From Methanolobus sp. (GTDB lineage: Archaea; Halobacteriota; Methanosarcinia; Methanosarcinales; Methanosarcinaceae), in contig NZ_JADQBZ010000018.1 of the NCBI RefSeq assembly GCF_016278365.1, positions 1-64,000 on the forward strand: 64,000 nt of DNA, read 5' to 3'. The notes beneath the pieces are model-generated. The model made no database searches. It saw only the letters and a list, made by a program, of their open reading frames with translations, and had not been told where the DNA came from. Position 1 is the stretch's first letter, and each line of letters begins with the position of its first letter. Shown here piece by piece: positions 1 through 8,603 of this stretch. A program made the position numbers and the translations under genes.

Positions 1-2
1 GA

Positions 3-179
3 CCATTTGGTGACAAGAGCCAGTTTTGCGCAAAAGAGATCTGGAAGACCGAGATCGTGGACCGCAAGCCAGCATACACCAATATCCGCATCAGTGCTTT
101 CAGGAGCAGATCAGTAGGTCACCGGACAAAGATTGCGGATATGAGTATCAGCAGCAGTGGTGTGGTGGTGCGGGCATGA
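3..179 (+). CDS. partial unknown protein, C-terminal 58 residues
   Basis: An open frame runs from the window edge to a TGA at 177-179. The visible part is basic and polar (begins PFGDKSQFC, ends SGVVVRA) with no motif I recognise. It ends 54 bases before the helicase-primase gene on the same strand, so it probably belongs to the same integrated element. The start lies outside the window. The frame is the only long one here and has no internal stop, but coding status rests on that alone. Confidence 0.45.
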   Translation, partial: PFGDKSQFCAKEIWKTEIVDRKPAYTNIRISAFRSRSVGHRTKIADMSISSSGVVVRA

Positions 180-233
180 CACGACCCAGGCGGTGATGCA
201 AATAGAACGCAAAAGATTGCGAGGGGGTAGAAC

Positions 234-3131
234 GTGATGTCAAGTACCACCCCGGCATCACCGTTCCAGACCCCTCTTGTCGTTCCTCGCACAAATCAGG
301 ACAGACGCATCGCAACAGCATACAATCTACTGAACGCATATCTGGAAGGATTGTACATAGTCCATAAGACCACCCGTGCCGGATGTACAACAGCGCTGGT
401 AGCCGAGTCCTTGAACCGGGAGGAACGTTTTCTAGTCGTCGTCCCGACTAATAAGATTGCCGATAAGACCGTTATAGAGGATTCCGTCAAGTATTCTGAC
501 AGGAACACATCCAATGTTATTCGGATACCCTCTAATCATGCCTGCCTGAAGAACCAGGAGCTGTGTGAGAAGTATCCTGACCTTCACAAGCTACCGATCC
601 TGCCCCTTGCAGACAGTTGTCCGGAGTGTGAGAACTACTACTCTTGTCCTGTCACTCGTATACTCCATGAGCACAGGAGCTGTGACGGAATTGCACTCAC
701 GTATCAGAAACTTGTGGCACTGATGATGGCCTCCAGCAGCAGGCCAAACACCACGGCTGAGCAGGTGCTGGTGAACATATCCCGCATCCATAATGCTGTT
801 TTTGATGAGGTTCACGAGATACAGTACGGCAGGTCCACAGGCATAGCCATCTACAACGATGTTCGCAAGGATACGAAGTGGTTGGACACAAGCCGGTATA
901 TCCCACTCATGGAACACTTCGATCATATTCGCAAGGTGGTCGTTGCCTTTGGGATGATGATGGGCGAGGCGGACGTTCAGAATGCTGTGATGCAGACGTA
1001 CAATAATGCTGCAGATGACAACTATTACCGGCACAAGCTGAGCAAGACCCTCAAGAACTGCTATTGCGACGTGGGCGAGGACAGTGCAAAGTTCATTATG
1101 GCAGTGTATAGCGATATCATCAAGCTTACCATTGCCAGGAAAGAATACAAGCTGTCCATGCTCGATGTGCTTGACCTGTACAGGATAATGAACATTGTCA
1201 TGAGCGAGCAGGTCGTGATACACGGCACCCGTGACCGGGGAGCTATCAAGATATGGATGGTCGCAGTGGACCGGATGTTCACCAGCATGCTTAGCTCCTT
1301 TATCATGAGCATTCAGAACAAAGCTCGACGTACACTGCTCACATCAGCTACCATCTGCAGCCATGATTATGACCAGTACTTCATGGACAGGACCTGCCCG
1401 CACGACATTACCTTCGGGATGGGTGGGGATCCCATGGACACCAACTCGAAAATGCTCATCCTGGCGGATTCAAAGCGGTACCATGTTACTGGTGGAAGGT
1501 CACGATATAACAAGAAGCACGAGATCCTGCAGAGGATAACCACCTTACTGGATCTGTACGGGGATGACGACTGCACAATAATCACACTGAGCATAGCGGA
1601 GGCTATGGAGATGGAGAAAGAACTGGAAGCATTCGGTCATCCACACCATGTGACCTACTACAAGGCACCTGAAATGATGGGCATATCATCTGATGCCCGG
1701 GTGATGATAGCCGTAGGTTTGGCCGATAAACCGAGCAACGCATTCGATGCGATATGCGAAACAAAGGAGAAGTCACTGGTATTGCGGGAGGAAGCGGTCC
1801 ATTGTGATACGTGGCAGGCATGGTCCAGGGCCAAGGACCCAGCCGGTGTGGTTCCAAGCCTTGTGTTTGCATTGGGTTGTACCCTGGAGCAGTGTGAGAG
1901 TATTGTTACATGGGGATTTGGTAGGAAAGTGGAGATAAAAAACAACGGTAATGGGAAAAAGCGGGAGGTGAAGGTTGTGCTTGACAGGAGTGTGATAACA
2001 TTTCCTCATATTATAAAATGTTCAAATTTCGAACATATGCTGGAAGCGGCGGAAACACACAAACCATTTAAAAAATTTCTAGTAAAGTTAAAAGAGAAAA
2101 GAACAATTGAACAAAAACCGCTTATATATTCTATTATAAGCGGTTTGCTGACAAAAGTTCGGTATGTTTTACAATGTTCGAAATTTGAGCTCATCAAATC
2201 CCATCTGATAAACAGGTTCGATGCATTTGCAGAACAGAATGTTAATGGGACCAAGTATTTCCGAGTATCAATTCCAATAACCGACAGGCTCATTGAGAAC
2301 CATATTGCAGGCAAGATAACCATCGGTGCTTATTCCACAAGCAGGGACGGAACTTGTAAGTGGATATGCTTCGATGTTGATGCCCACAGAAAGCCAGAAG
2401 ACAGTGAAGAAGATGTTATTGAGAAGGAGTTGAAGGCAGAACATGATCTGAAGAAGCTCACTTCCTTTCTAGATAATGTTGGATTGAAGTGCCTGGTTGA
2501 GTCTTCCGGTTCTCCTCATTCATATCATGTGTGGATGCTTATCGAGGAAGTCGCAGTCGAGAAAGCTTACTACTTCGCCAATGCAATTGCTAAGGAAGCG
2601 GGTTTTGATGGTGAGGTGAACCCAAAACAGAGGACATGGAACAAGGACAACCAGTATGGTAACCTTGTGAAGCTGCCTTTTGCATTGCACAGAAAACACA
2701 GGGTATTTTCGCATATCCACGGATGGGAAGGTGAAACCATGGACATTGCTGTCTATGATATTTCGAATATCGAGATCCCAAAGGCAAGAACGAACAGAAG
2801 CAGGTCCTTGAGACCAGTTAATGTAAAAATTAAAGGAGTAAGGCCATGCATCCTGGCTGCTCTTGAAAAAGATCTGTCCGGTGACCAAGGCAATAAGATG
2901 CGAGTGGCTATTGTTCGGGAATTCTACAGTTTTGGCATGGCAGATAAGGAACAGCTCATCGATCTGTTCAGGGGCCAAAACGATTTCGATCATGGAAAAA
3001 CAGAGTATCACGTCACCAAGATCATTGAAAGAGATTTCAATGTCTGGCCCATGGAGACCTTGCTTGAAAGATGTCCTAGGTACCTGAACTGCGAGAACTG
3101 TGATAGGTTCGACTGCAGGGGGGCACAATGA
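234..3131 (+). CDS. helicase-primase fusion with TOTE-type archaeo-eukaryotic primase domain
   Basis: A 965-residue two-part replication protein. The N-terminal half looks like a superfamily 2 helicase: P-loop-like TTRAGCTT at residues 46-53, DEVH Walker B at 191-194 and a later TSATIC motif III. Between P-loop and DEVH lies a Cys cluster (C104, C111, C129, C132, C138), placed like the Fe-S or zinc insert of XPD/DinG-like helicases. The C-terminal half, from about residue 655, resembles the archaeo-eukaryotic primase domain of TOTE conflict systems: FDVDAH with catalytic D714/D716, then SPHSYHVW (H762, H765), then LVKLPFALHRK. A four-Cys cluster closes the protein. The Walker A Lys appears replaced by Cys (AGCTT instead of G-K-T). 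GAGGGGG lies upstream of the ATG. The stop overlaps the next start (ATGA), indicating an operon. It probably replicates an integrated element; a defence role is possible. The domain calls come from motifs only. Confidence 0.8.
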   Translation: MMSSTTPASPFQTPLVVPRTNQDRRIATAYNLLNAYLEGLYIVHKTTRAGCTTALVAESLNREERFLVVVPTNKIADKTVIEDSVKYSDRNTSNVIRIPSNHACLKNQELCEKYPDLHKLPILPLADSCPECENYYSCPVTRILHEHRSCDGIALTYQKLVALMMASSSRPNTTAEQVLVNISRIHNAVFDEVHEIQYGRSTGIAIYNDVRKDTKWLDTSRYIPLMEHFDHIRKVVVAFGMMMGEADVQNAVMQTYNNAADDNYYRHKLSKTLKNCYCDVGEDSAKFIMAVYSDIIKLTIARKEYKLSMLDVLDLYRIMNIVMSEQVVIHGTRDRGAIKIWMVAVDRMFTSMLSSFIMSIQNKARRTLLTSATICSHDYDQYFMDRTCPHDITFGMGGDPMDTNSKMLILADSKRYHVTGGRSRYNKKHEILQRITTLLDLYGDDDCTIITLSIAEAMEMEKELEAFGHPHHVTYYKAPEMMGISSDARVMIAVGLADKPSNAFDAICETKEKSLVLREEAVHCDTWQAWSRAKDPAGVVPSLVFALGCTLEQCESIVTWGFGRKVEIKNNGNGKKREVKVVLDRSVITFPHIIKCSNFEHMLEAAETHKPFKKFLVKLKEKRTIEQKPLIYSIISGLLTKVRYVLQCSKFELIKSHLINRFDAFAEQNVNGTKYFRVSIPITDRLIENHIAGKITIGAYSTSRDGTCKWICFDVDAHRKPEDSEEDVIEKELKAEHDLKKLTSFLDNVGLKCLVESSGSPHSYHVWMLIEEVAVEKAYYFANAIAKEAGFDGEVNPKQRTWNKDNQYGNLVKLPFALHRKHRVFSHIHGWEGETMDIAVYDISNIEIPKARTNRSRSLRPVNVKIKGVRPCILAALEKDLSGDQGNKMRVAIVREFYSFGMADKEQLIDLFRGQNDFDHGKTEYHVTKIIERDFNVWPMETLLERCPRYLNCENCDRFDCRGAQ

Positions 3132-3361
3132 CCTTCAATCCAGTATCTCTTCTCTGCATCAACTGCAATGAGGGGACTTCCATTACAAGGCCGGTTGATG
3201 AGGTTACCTGCTACAAATGTGGAGAGAAGGTAAGGCTATCCATGATATCTGTGGTAGAAACAGAGGATAGCTGGTTGGAAAGGACCACATGCCAGAGGAA
3301 GTCGAACGCAAACCAAAAAGATGGATATTTTCGAACATTCAAAAAAGAGGGAATGAGATGA
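3128..3361 (+). CDS. small zinc-ribbon protein
   Basis: A 77-residue protein whose N-terminal half carries two CxxC pairs (CINC near residue 10 and CYKC near residue 29), a four-Cys zinc ribbon. The C-terminal half is basic. The ATG overlaps the helicase-primase stop codon (ATGA) and its own stop overlaps the next start in the same way, so the three genes are translationally coupled. It may be a nucleic-acid-binding accessory of the element. No specific family is recognised. Confidence 0.65.
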   Translation: MTFNPVSLLCINCNEGTSITRPVDEVTCYKCGEKVRLSMISVVETEDSWLERTTCQRKSNANQKDGYFRTFKKEGMR

Positions 3362-3543
3362 CCACCAAAAAAGTAATTCTGCAAACGATTAGAAAACACT
3401 GCCTTGAATGTGTATGCGGTTCGCCGATGGAAGTTGAGCTGTGTACATCTGAGAATTGTGAACTATATCCTTACAGGTTTGGGAAGGACCCACAGCCAAA
3501 CCTTCGCAGATCAAAGATTATGGCTGGCAATAACACAGATTAA
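3358..3543 (+). CDS. small Cys-rich provirus-type protein
   Basis: A 61-residue protein beginning MTTKKVILQTIRKHC. The core CLECVCGSPMEVELC followed by LYPYRFGKDP resembles small proteins I know from provirus regions, which share an IRKHC.xC.GGS...VxxC......PYRxGxxP pattern. Five Cys could bind a metal. I chose the inner ATG at 3358 because it overlaps the previous stop (ATGA) and has GAGGG about 7 bases upstream; a longer frame opens at 3289. Function is unknown. Confidence 0.6.
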   Translation: MTTKKVILQTIRKHCLECVCGSPMEVELCTSENCELYPYRFGKDPQPNLRRSKIMAGNNTD

Positions 3544-3682
3544 TTTTCCAATAACTCAACGCCTGTGCATAAGAAAATCTCTCTAGAATCAACGAACGCG
3601 GCAAGGGTGGTACTTGAGTATGGATAAGCATTTTTTGAGGTGTTTTTGGCTAGAATTTTGGCAGTTTTAACAAGAGGATATT

Positions 3683-4021
3683 ATGGGAATACAACAAATC
3701 AACATTCCGGAACTGAGACCTTTCGTGGACAACCCGAAGAACCATCCCGGAAACCAGATTAGTATGCCAAAGCAGTGCATCTGGACCAATCCTATCTTTA
3801 TCATATCCGATAAGATGGTATTAGCAGGTCCTGCAAGGCTTCCGGCTGCCCCTGAGCCGGGCCTGTTTGGTGGTTTTAGCACAACAGTGATTGAGTTACA
3901 TCAACTTGATACTCGCTATGTCGATGTCATAGTTCAAATATATGTCAATCTGACCAGCAACCGCGAACTGAAACGAAATTGGGAGACATACACATGGGAA
4001 GAAAGAAAGGCAGCACAATAA
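3683..4021 (+). pseudogene. internally deleted ParB-DNA methyltransferase fusion
   Basis: The 112-codon frame joins two ends of what looks like one larger protein. Residues 1-60 follow the ParB/Srx N-terminal pattern (DNPKNHPGNQI, then TNPIFI, then AGPARLPAA in place of the usual AGHGRLxAA). The next residues, LFGGFSTT and then LDTRYVDVIVQIYVNLTS, match the DxFGGSGTT and LDPRYxDVIVxRWxxLTG C-terminal pattern of adenine/cytosine-N4 DNA methyltransferases found fused to ParB domains in proviruses. The few hundred residues between are missing. A good SD (AGAGGATATT before ATG) remains, so a short product could still be made, but methylation activity is not expected. Confidence 0.65.
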
Positions 4022-4428
4022 TGGCCGAAGTGTCCGAGCCGCTCATCAAGCTTCTCAAATCCGGTGTCCCTGTTATCCATGCATGTGATGCTGTAGGGAT
4101 AACTTCTGTCACCTACTACGACTGGATGAGGCGCGGGGAACAAGAAACAACAGGGCAGTATCATGATTTCTACCTTCAGATAAAACAGGCCAGGGCAGAG
4201 GCCATTGCCAGGAATGTTGCCATTATCCAGAAAGCAGCACCTCATACCTGGCAGGCTGCAGCATGGTGGCTTGAGCGCACATGTCCTGCTGAGTTCGGTA
4301 AGCGGGGAGTTGAGATCAATATGACCCAGAACAATGTCGAGATCAATACAGATGAAACAAGAGAGAGGATCACTAGCAGAATCAATAGCATCGCTGCCAA
4401 GATCAGAGCGCCAGAAGATCCTGAGTGA
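3994..4428 (+). CDS. phage terminase small subunit-like protein
   Basis: A 144-residue protein. MGRKKGS is followed by an HTH-like N-terminal region (PLIKLLKSGVPVIHACDAVGI then TYYDWMRRGE) and the motif RNVAIIQKAAPHTWQAAAWWLER...EFGK, typical of provirus terminase small subunits that recognise DNA for packaging. I chose the ATG at 3994 because GGGAG lies about 9 bases upstream and the family usually starts MGRKK. The gene overlaps the preceding remnant by 28 bases, and the large-subunit remnant follows directly. The frame looks intact although its partner is destroyed. Confidence 0.7.
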   Translation: MGRKKGSTIMAEVSEPLIKLLKSGVPVIHACDAVGITSVTYYDWMRRGEQETTGQYHDFYLQIKQARAEAIARNVAIIQKAAPHTWQAAAWWLERTCPAEFGKRGVEINMTQNNVEINTDETRERITSRINSIAAKIRAPEDPE

Positions 4429-4780
4429 TATCGGCGATGAAGTGCTCCAAGAGTTGGAATACGACTGGAAGTTCTGGGCCAGGAGATGATCGGGGATGCT
4501 AGGTGTCGAAGGTTGTTAATCTCCTGTGCATTGTTGGCGTGGACCCTGCGGTCAGATATTTCTTGGGACCACCCATCCACGCACCACCGACTAAATGGGT
4601 ACAGGAGATCATTGCAGCCTACTAAAAAAACACTCTGCAGACAGGGTCATCGGGGAAATGAACAACTGTGGGATATGCTCTGCAGACAATCGATCCGAAT
4701 GTATTCTACAAATCAGTAAGGGACAGCCTGCAAAATTGCAAGCATCAGGCTACATCCGTCTTGAACCATCACTCAAGTGA
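4380..4780 (+). pseudogene. terminase large subunit remnant with deletions and frameshifts
   Basis: Pieces of a TerL protein lie in three frames. Bases 4380-4488 encode SLPRSERQKILSDIGDEV and on to LEYDWKFWAR, the usual TerL N-terminus, then a stop. About 4510-4623 encodes LLCIVGVDPAV and PPTKWVQEIIAAY, matching the nuclease-domain VVxVDPAV and PxEWAxxVVxxY segments. The next frame gives SADRVIGEMNN, another LQTIDPNVFYKSVRD, and the first again GQPAKLQASGYIRLEPS, matching ADRVVxExNxGGxMVxxTLRTVDPNVxxKxVxASxGKxxRAEP. The ATPase part is gone. Order and spacing match TerL well enough that chance is unlikely. Confidence 0.65.
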
Positions 4781-4811
4781 ACACTCCATCTGCTTCACCG
4801 GCTGTTCAACT
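4767..4811 (-). repeat. IS200/IS605-like right-end relic, copy 1
   Basis: About 45 bases related to 9311-9357. Read on the minus strand both copies follow GTTGRACAGCCKGTGAAG, then a GGAGT..TCAC block, then TTGAGTGRTRGTTCA. The TAGTTCA-type end and short CACT..AGTG palindrome resemble the ends of the intact IS605-type elements in this window. No transposase remains. Being a transposon end is an inference; the repetition is directly visible. Confidence 0.4.
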
Positions 4812-4945
4812 TAATTATGCTTTTAATTTTTCATTATCATGAAATACTTAAAACTAATAATAGTAAAAGAGTGGTTTAGATCAGAAGAGATGACATTCTT
4901 TTCGTTAAGGAGTGGAAACTGTCAAACTTGAGCTATTATATAATT
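4812..4945. repeat. dispersed repeat, copy A
   Basis: Starts TTAATTATGCTTTT, continues through an AT-rich stretch to AAAAGAGTGGTTTAG, and ends near TTTTCGTTAAGGAGTG. The same order of blocks occurs at 24867-24990, and its last 60 bases resemble 23226-23290. It follows directly on the IS605-like relic. No open frame is present. Together with that relic it fills most of the gap before the gene at 5109; the rest (to 5108) is AT-rich promoter sequence. Confidence 0.5.
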
Positions 4946-5108
4946 ATCAGCCTCTTCTCTTAATATTATTTACTGTTATAAATAAATCGAATACTTTATA
5001 TATTATTAATCGTTTTTGCTAACTGCATAATTTTTGTGCGTATATTCCTGTTATTGGCTTACTTATGTGGTAGTCAACTGGAATAATATTTAAAAACGAG
5101 GTGCTTAT

Positions 5109-8100
5109 TTGAATAAAAGTAAAAGAATACGTAACATCATTATTTTACCGATCATCGCAGTCTGCTTCCTTCTGTTCTTATCCCAGCCTGCGCTTGCTGC
5201 CACCTATTATGTTTCTCCCTCCGGGAATGATGCCAACAACGGCCTTTCAACATCTGCAGCCTGGGAAAATCCCGGTTATGCTGCTTCAAAGGCTGTAGCA
5301 GGGGATACGATCTATCTTATGAACGGCATATGGTATGACCAGCATCTGGTCTTTAATAAACAGGGGACGTCTACAGCTCCTATAAACGTAAAAGCCTACA
5401 GCGGAACGCCAACGCTGGATGGTGTCGATAAGACCGGTATTGGTATTAAGATATATTCCAGCAGCTGGATCAACATCGAAGGTATAAAGGTAAGAGATTA
5501 CCAATATGGTTACTGGGCAAGCTCATCCAATAACCTTAAAATAACAAAGTGTGAGTTTTCGGATACTTCTCTTGATGGGATTACACTCTGGAACGACGTG
5601 GACTATATGGCCATTGATTCGGTTACTGTTAAGAACACGGGTAGTCATGGGATACACGTATGGAACCAGAATCATCCGGGAAGGTCACAATATATAACGG
5701 TGAAGAATTCTGCCATTTCCAATGCTCCTCACAACCTGCTGGATATACACACAAATGTAACCGATGTCCTGGTTGAGAACAATGAGTTCTTTTATACACT
5801 TGACTATACCGGAGTCAAGGATGTTGGCGTATATTTACACAACGGCAATACAGATAACATTGTAATAAAAAATAATTACTTCCACGATTTCGGAAGGTCA
5901 CTTGAAATATATAACTCTCATAATGTACAGGTGCTCGATAACACTTTCAGGAATATCAATGGAAGAGCTATTTTCCTTGCAGGTATCCAGGGCTATGATG
6001 ATGAATTCGGTGTATTCGAATCTGTTTTCAAGGGCAACACCTTCGATAATGTTAACTATGCATTCGCCTTTTGGGCGGCTGACAGCAAATTCCGGAATCT
6101 TGATTTGCTTGACAACAATTATCTTAAAGTATTGAATAAAGACTACCTTGTCCCGGATCAATATTATGTCGCGTTGTCTGGTAATTCCGGTTTCCCTCAG
6201 ATACTTACAAGCACAAATAAATATTATACTGTGAAAGATATTGCCGCTTCTCCGTATATTACCTCTCCTATTACAGACAAGCCACCTATTGCTAATGCCG
6301 GTGCTGATATCACCATCACAGCCGGGTCTTCTGTCACTTTCAATGGCGGAGCATCCACTGACGACAAGGGTATTTCCTCCTATTCATGGGACTTTGACGC
6401 CTCCAACGGCATCCAGAAAGATGCAACAGGCAAGACCGTCTCCCGTGTGTTCAATACTGCCGGGAAGTTCACTGTGACCTTAACAGTAACTGATACATTT
6501 GGTCAGAGGTCTTCAGACACTCTTATACTCACTGTAAGTGCCCCTGTAACTCCTATTTCTGATAAAGCACCTGTTGCTAATGCCGGTTATGATCGTGTCA
6601 CTACGGTTGGGAAAAAGGTCTACTTTGGCGGGGATCGTTCTACAGACGATAGGGACCTGGTATCTTATTCCTGGGACTTTGATGCCTCCAACGGCATACA
6701 GGCTGACGCTGTGGGTATGTATGTTTCCACTACGTTCAGTACGGCGAAAACCTATACTGTTACACTGACGGTCACTGACACAATCGGTCAGAAGTCCTCT
6801 GACACCGTTCTTGTCGCCGTATCTGCTCCTGCAACTTCCATTCCTGATAAGATTCCGGTTGCTAATGCTGGTGCTGATATCACCATCACAGCTGGCTCCT
6901 CCGCCACTTTCAATGGAGGAGCGTCCACCGACGACAAGGGTATTTCCTCCTACTCCTGGGACTTTGATGCTTCCAACGGTATCCAGAACGATGCTACCAC
7001 CAAGACCGTCTCCCGGGTGTTCAATACTGCCGGGAAGTTCATTGTAACACTAACAGTTACTGACACGAGTGGGCAAAGATCCTCTGATACCCTCATCCTC
7101 ACGGTAAATGCCATTGACAAGTCTCCGGTTGCCAAAGCAGGCCCTGATATCACCATCGCAGCCGGGTCTTCTGTCACTTTCAATGGCGGAGCATCTACTG
7201 ACGATAAAGGCATCTCTTCCTACTCCTGGGACTTTGATTCATCCAATGGTATCCAGAGTGATGCTACCGGTAAGACTGTTTCCCGAGTGTTCAATACTGC
7301 CGGGAAGTTCACTGTGACCTTAACAGTAACCGATACATTTGGTCAGAGGTCTTCAGACACCCTTATACTCACTGTAAGTGCCCCTGTAACTCCTATTTCT
7401 GATAAAGCACCTGTTGCTAATGCCGGTTATGATCGTGTCACTACGGTTGGGAAAAAGGTCTACTTTGGCGGGGATCGTTCTACAGACGATAGGGACCTGG
7501 TATCTTATTCCTGGGACTTTGATGCCTCCAACGGCATACAGGCTGACGCTGTGGGTATGTATGTTTCCACTACGTTCAGTACGGCGAAAACCTATACTGT
7601 TACACTGACGGTCACTGACACAATCGGTCAGAAGTCCTCTGACACCGTTCTTGTCGCCGTATCTGCTCCTGCAACTTCCATTCCTGATAAGATTCCGGTT
7701 GCTAATGCAGGCCCTGATATCACCATCACTGCTGGCTCCTCTGTCACTTTCAATGGCGGGGCATCCACCGATGATAAAGGCATCTCTTCCTATTCCTGGG
7801 ACTTTGATTCATCCAATGATATCCTGGATGACGTTACTGGCAAGACTGTTTCCAAAGTGTTCAGTAAAGCTGGAAAGTTCACTGTGACCCTGACAGTTAC
7901 TGATATTATCGGGCAGAGATCATCCGATACCCTGATTGTCACAGTAAATGCTCCTGTAGTCTCTACCCCTGATGAAAAGCCGATCGCTAATGCTGGTTAT
8001 GATCGTGTCACTACGGTAGGACAAAAGGTCTATTTTGGCGGGGATCGTTCCACAGATGATAGAGGTCTAGTATCATATTCATGGGACTTTGACTCCTCCA

Positions 8101-8270
8101 ACGGCATGCAGGCTGACGCCTTGGGCATGTATGTTTCCACTACGTTCGATGCGGCGAAAACCTATACTGTTACTCTGACGGTCACTGATACTGGTGGACA
8201 GAAGTCCTCTGACACCGTTACAGTTCAGGTGAATCCCGTTAATAATGACGGTCCCAGGAGTACCGCTTAA
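5109..8270 (+). CDS. secreted parallel beta-helix protein with seven PKD domains
   Basis: A 1053-residue exported protein. After a signal peptide (hydrophobic IIILPIIAVCFLLFL, cleavage near ALA-ATYY) comes a pectate-lyase-like right-handed beta-helix (about 30-380), starting YYVSPSGNDANNG as in Ca-dependent polysaccharide lyases. Seven PKD modules of about 85-95 residues follow, alternating between an ANAGxDITITAGSS type and an ANAGYDRVTTVGxKVYFGG type, each with YSWDFD. There is no C-terminal sorting signal or membrane helix, so it may be released or held by the PKD modules. The start is TTG with GAGGTG 5 bases upstream. A hairpin terminator follows. It is probably an adhesin or a polysaccharide-binding or -cleaving protein; catalytic residues cannot be assigned. 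Confidence 0.85.
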   Translation: MNKSKRIRNIIILPIIAVCFLLFLSQPALAATYYVSPSGNDANNGLSTSAAWENPGYAASKAVAGDTIYLMNGIWYDQHLVFNKQGTSTAPINVKAYSGTPTLDGVDKTGIGIKIYSSSWINIEGIKVRDYQYGYWASSSNNLKITKCEFSDTSLDGITLWNDVDYMAIDSVTVKNTGSHGIHVWNQNHPGRSQYITVKNSAISNAPHNLLDIHTNVTDVLVENNEFFYTLDYTGVKDVGVYLHNGNTDNIVIKNNYFHDFGRSLEIYNSHNVQVLDNTFRNINGRAIFLAGIQGYDDEFGVFESVFKGNTFDNVNYAFAFWAADSKFRNLDLLDNNYLKVLNKDYLVPDQYYVALSGNSGFPQILTSTNKYYTVKDIAASPYITSPITDKPPIANAGADITITAGSSVTFNGGASTDDKGISSYSWDFDASNGIQKDATGKTVSRVFNTAGKFTVTLTVTDTFGQRSSDTLILTVSAPVTPISDKAPVANAGYDRVTTVGKKVYFGGDRSTDDRDLVSYSWDFDASNGIQADAVGMYVSTTFSTAKTYTVTLTVTDTIGQKSSDTVLVAVSAPATSIPDKIPVANAGADITITAGSSATFNGGASTDDKGISSYSWDFDASNGIQNDATTKTVSRVFNTAGKFIVTLTVTDTSGQRSSDTLILTVNAIDKSPVAKAGPDITIAAGSSVTFNGGASTDDKGISSYSWDFDSSNGIQSDATGKTVSRVFNTAGKFTVTLTVTDTFGQRSSDTLILTVSAPVTPISDKAPVANAGYDRVTTVGKKVYFGGDRSTDDRDLVSYSWDFDASNGIQADAVGMYVSTTFSTAKTYTVTLTVTDTIGQKSSDTVLVAVSAPATSIPDKIPVANAGPDITITAGSSVTFNGGASTDDKGISSYSWDFDSSNDILDDVTGKTVSKVFSKAGKFTVTLTVTDIIGQRSSDTLIVTVNAPVVSTPDEKPIANAGYDRVTTVGQKVYFGGDRSTDDRGLVSYSWDFDSSNGMQADALGMYVSTTFDAAKTYTVTLTVTDTGGQKSSDTVTVQVNPVNNDGPRSTA
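6450..7707 (+). repeat. internal tandem duplication of PKD modules, 840-bp period
   Basis: Bases 6450-6867 and 7290-7707 are almost identical (differences seen at 6490/7330 and 6528/7368), offset by exactly 840 bases, equal to 280 residues or three PKD modules. The flanking modules are more diverged. This shows recent duplication or conversion within the gene. Confidence 0.85.
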
Positions 8271-8303
8271 GTAAGCAGTAAAAAGAATACGGAACAAATA
8301 CAA

Positions 8304-8338
8304 CCACCGGCCGTCGCAGCGGACGGTGGCACTTTTTT
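8304..8338 (+). terminator. hairpin terminator after the PKD gene
   Basis: Stem CCACCGGCCGTC / GGACGGTGG with a short loop, then a run of six T. It lies 34 bases after the stop codon at 8270. Confidence 0.75.
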
Positions 8339-8603
8339 GTACTATAGATGAGCTATACAATAGGCTCTTTAAGTATAATTTAATAAACGATGCTATTATA
8401 TTCAGCAATTAGTGTTCATTTTATCAGACAACCTCTTCTATGGAAATCCGAAAACAGCTGACCTTAATTACTGATGTGGGATACTAATCTTTCATCATTA
8501 TCATGATACGCATCATTTAAAATTAATGGAATAAGTATATATGCCTATTTATCGTACTTGATTTACCTATTAGGTAATAGCGCATTAAGTATGGTGGTAA
8601 GAT

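Noticed and set aside
591-1223. 210-codon minus-strand open frame
   Set aside because: Antisense to the helicase-primase gene, covering its DEVH region.
6240-8260. repeats resembling a direct-repeat array
   Set aside because: They are PKD-coding repeats in frame with a 280-residue period, not CRISPR; there are no short spacers or cas genes in the window.
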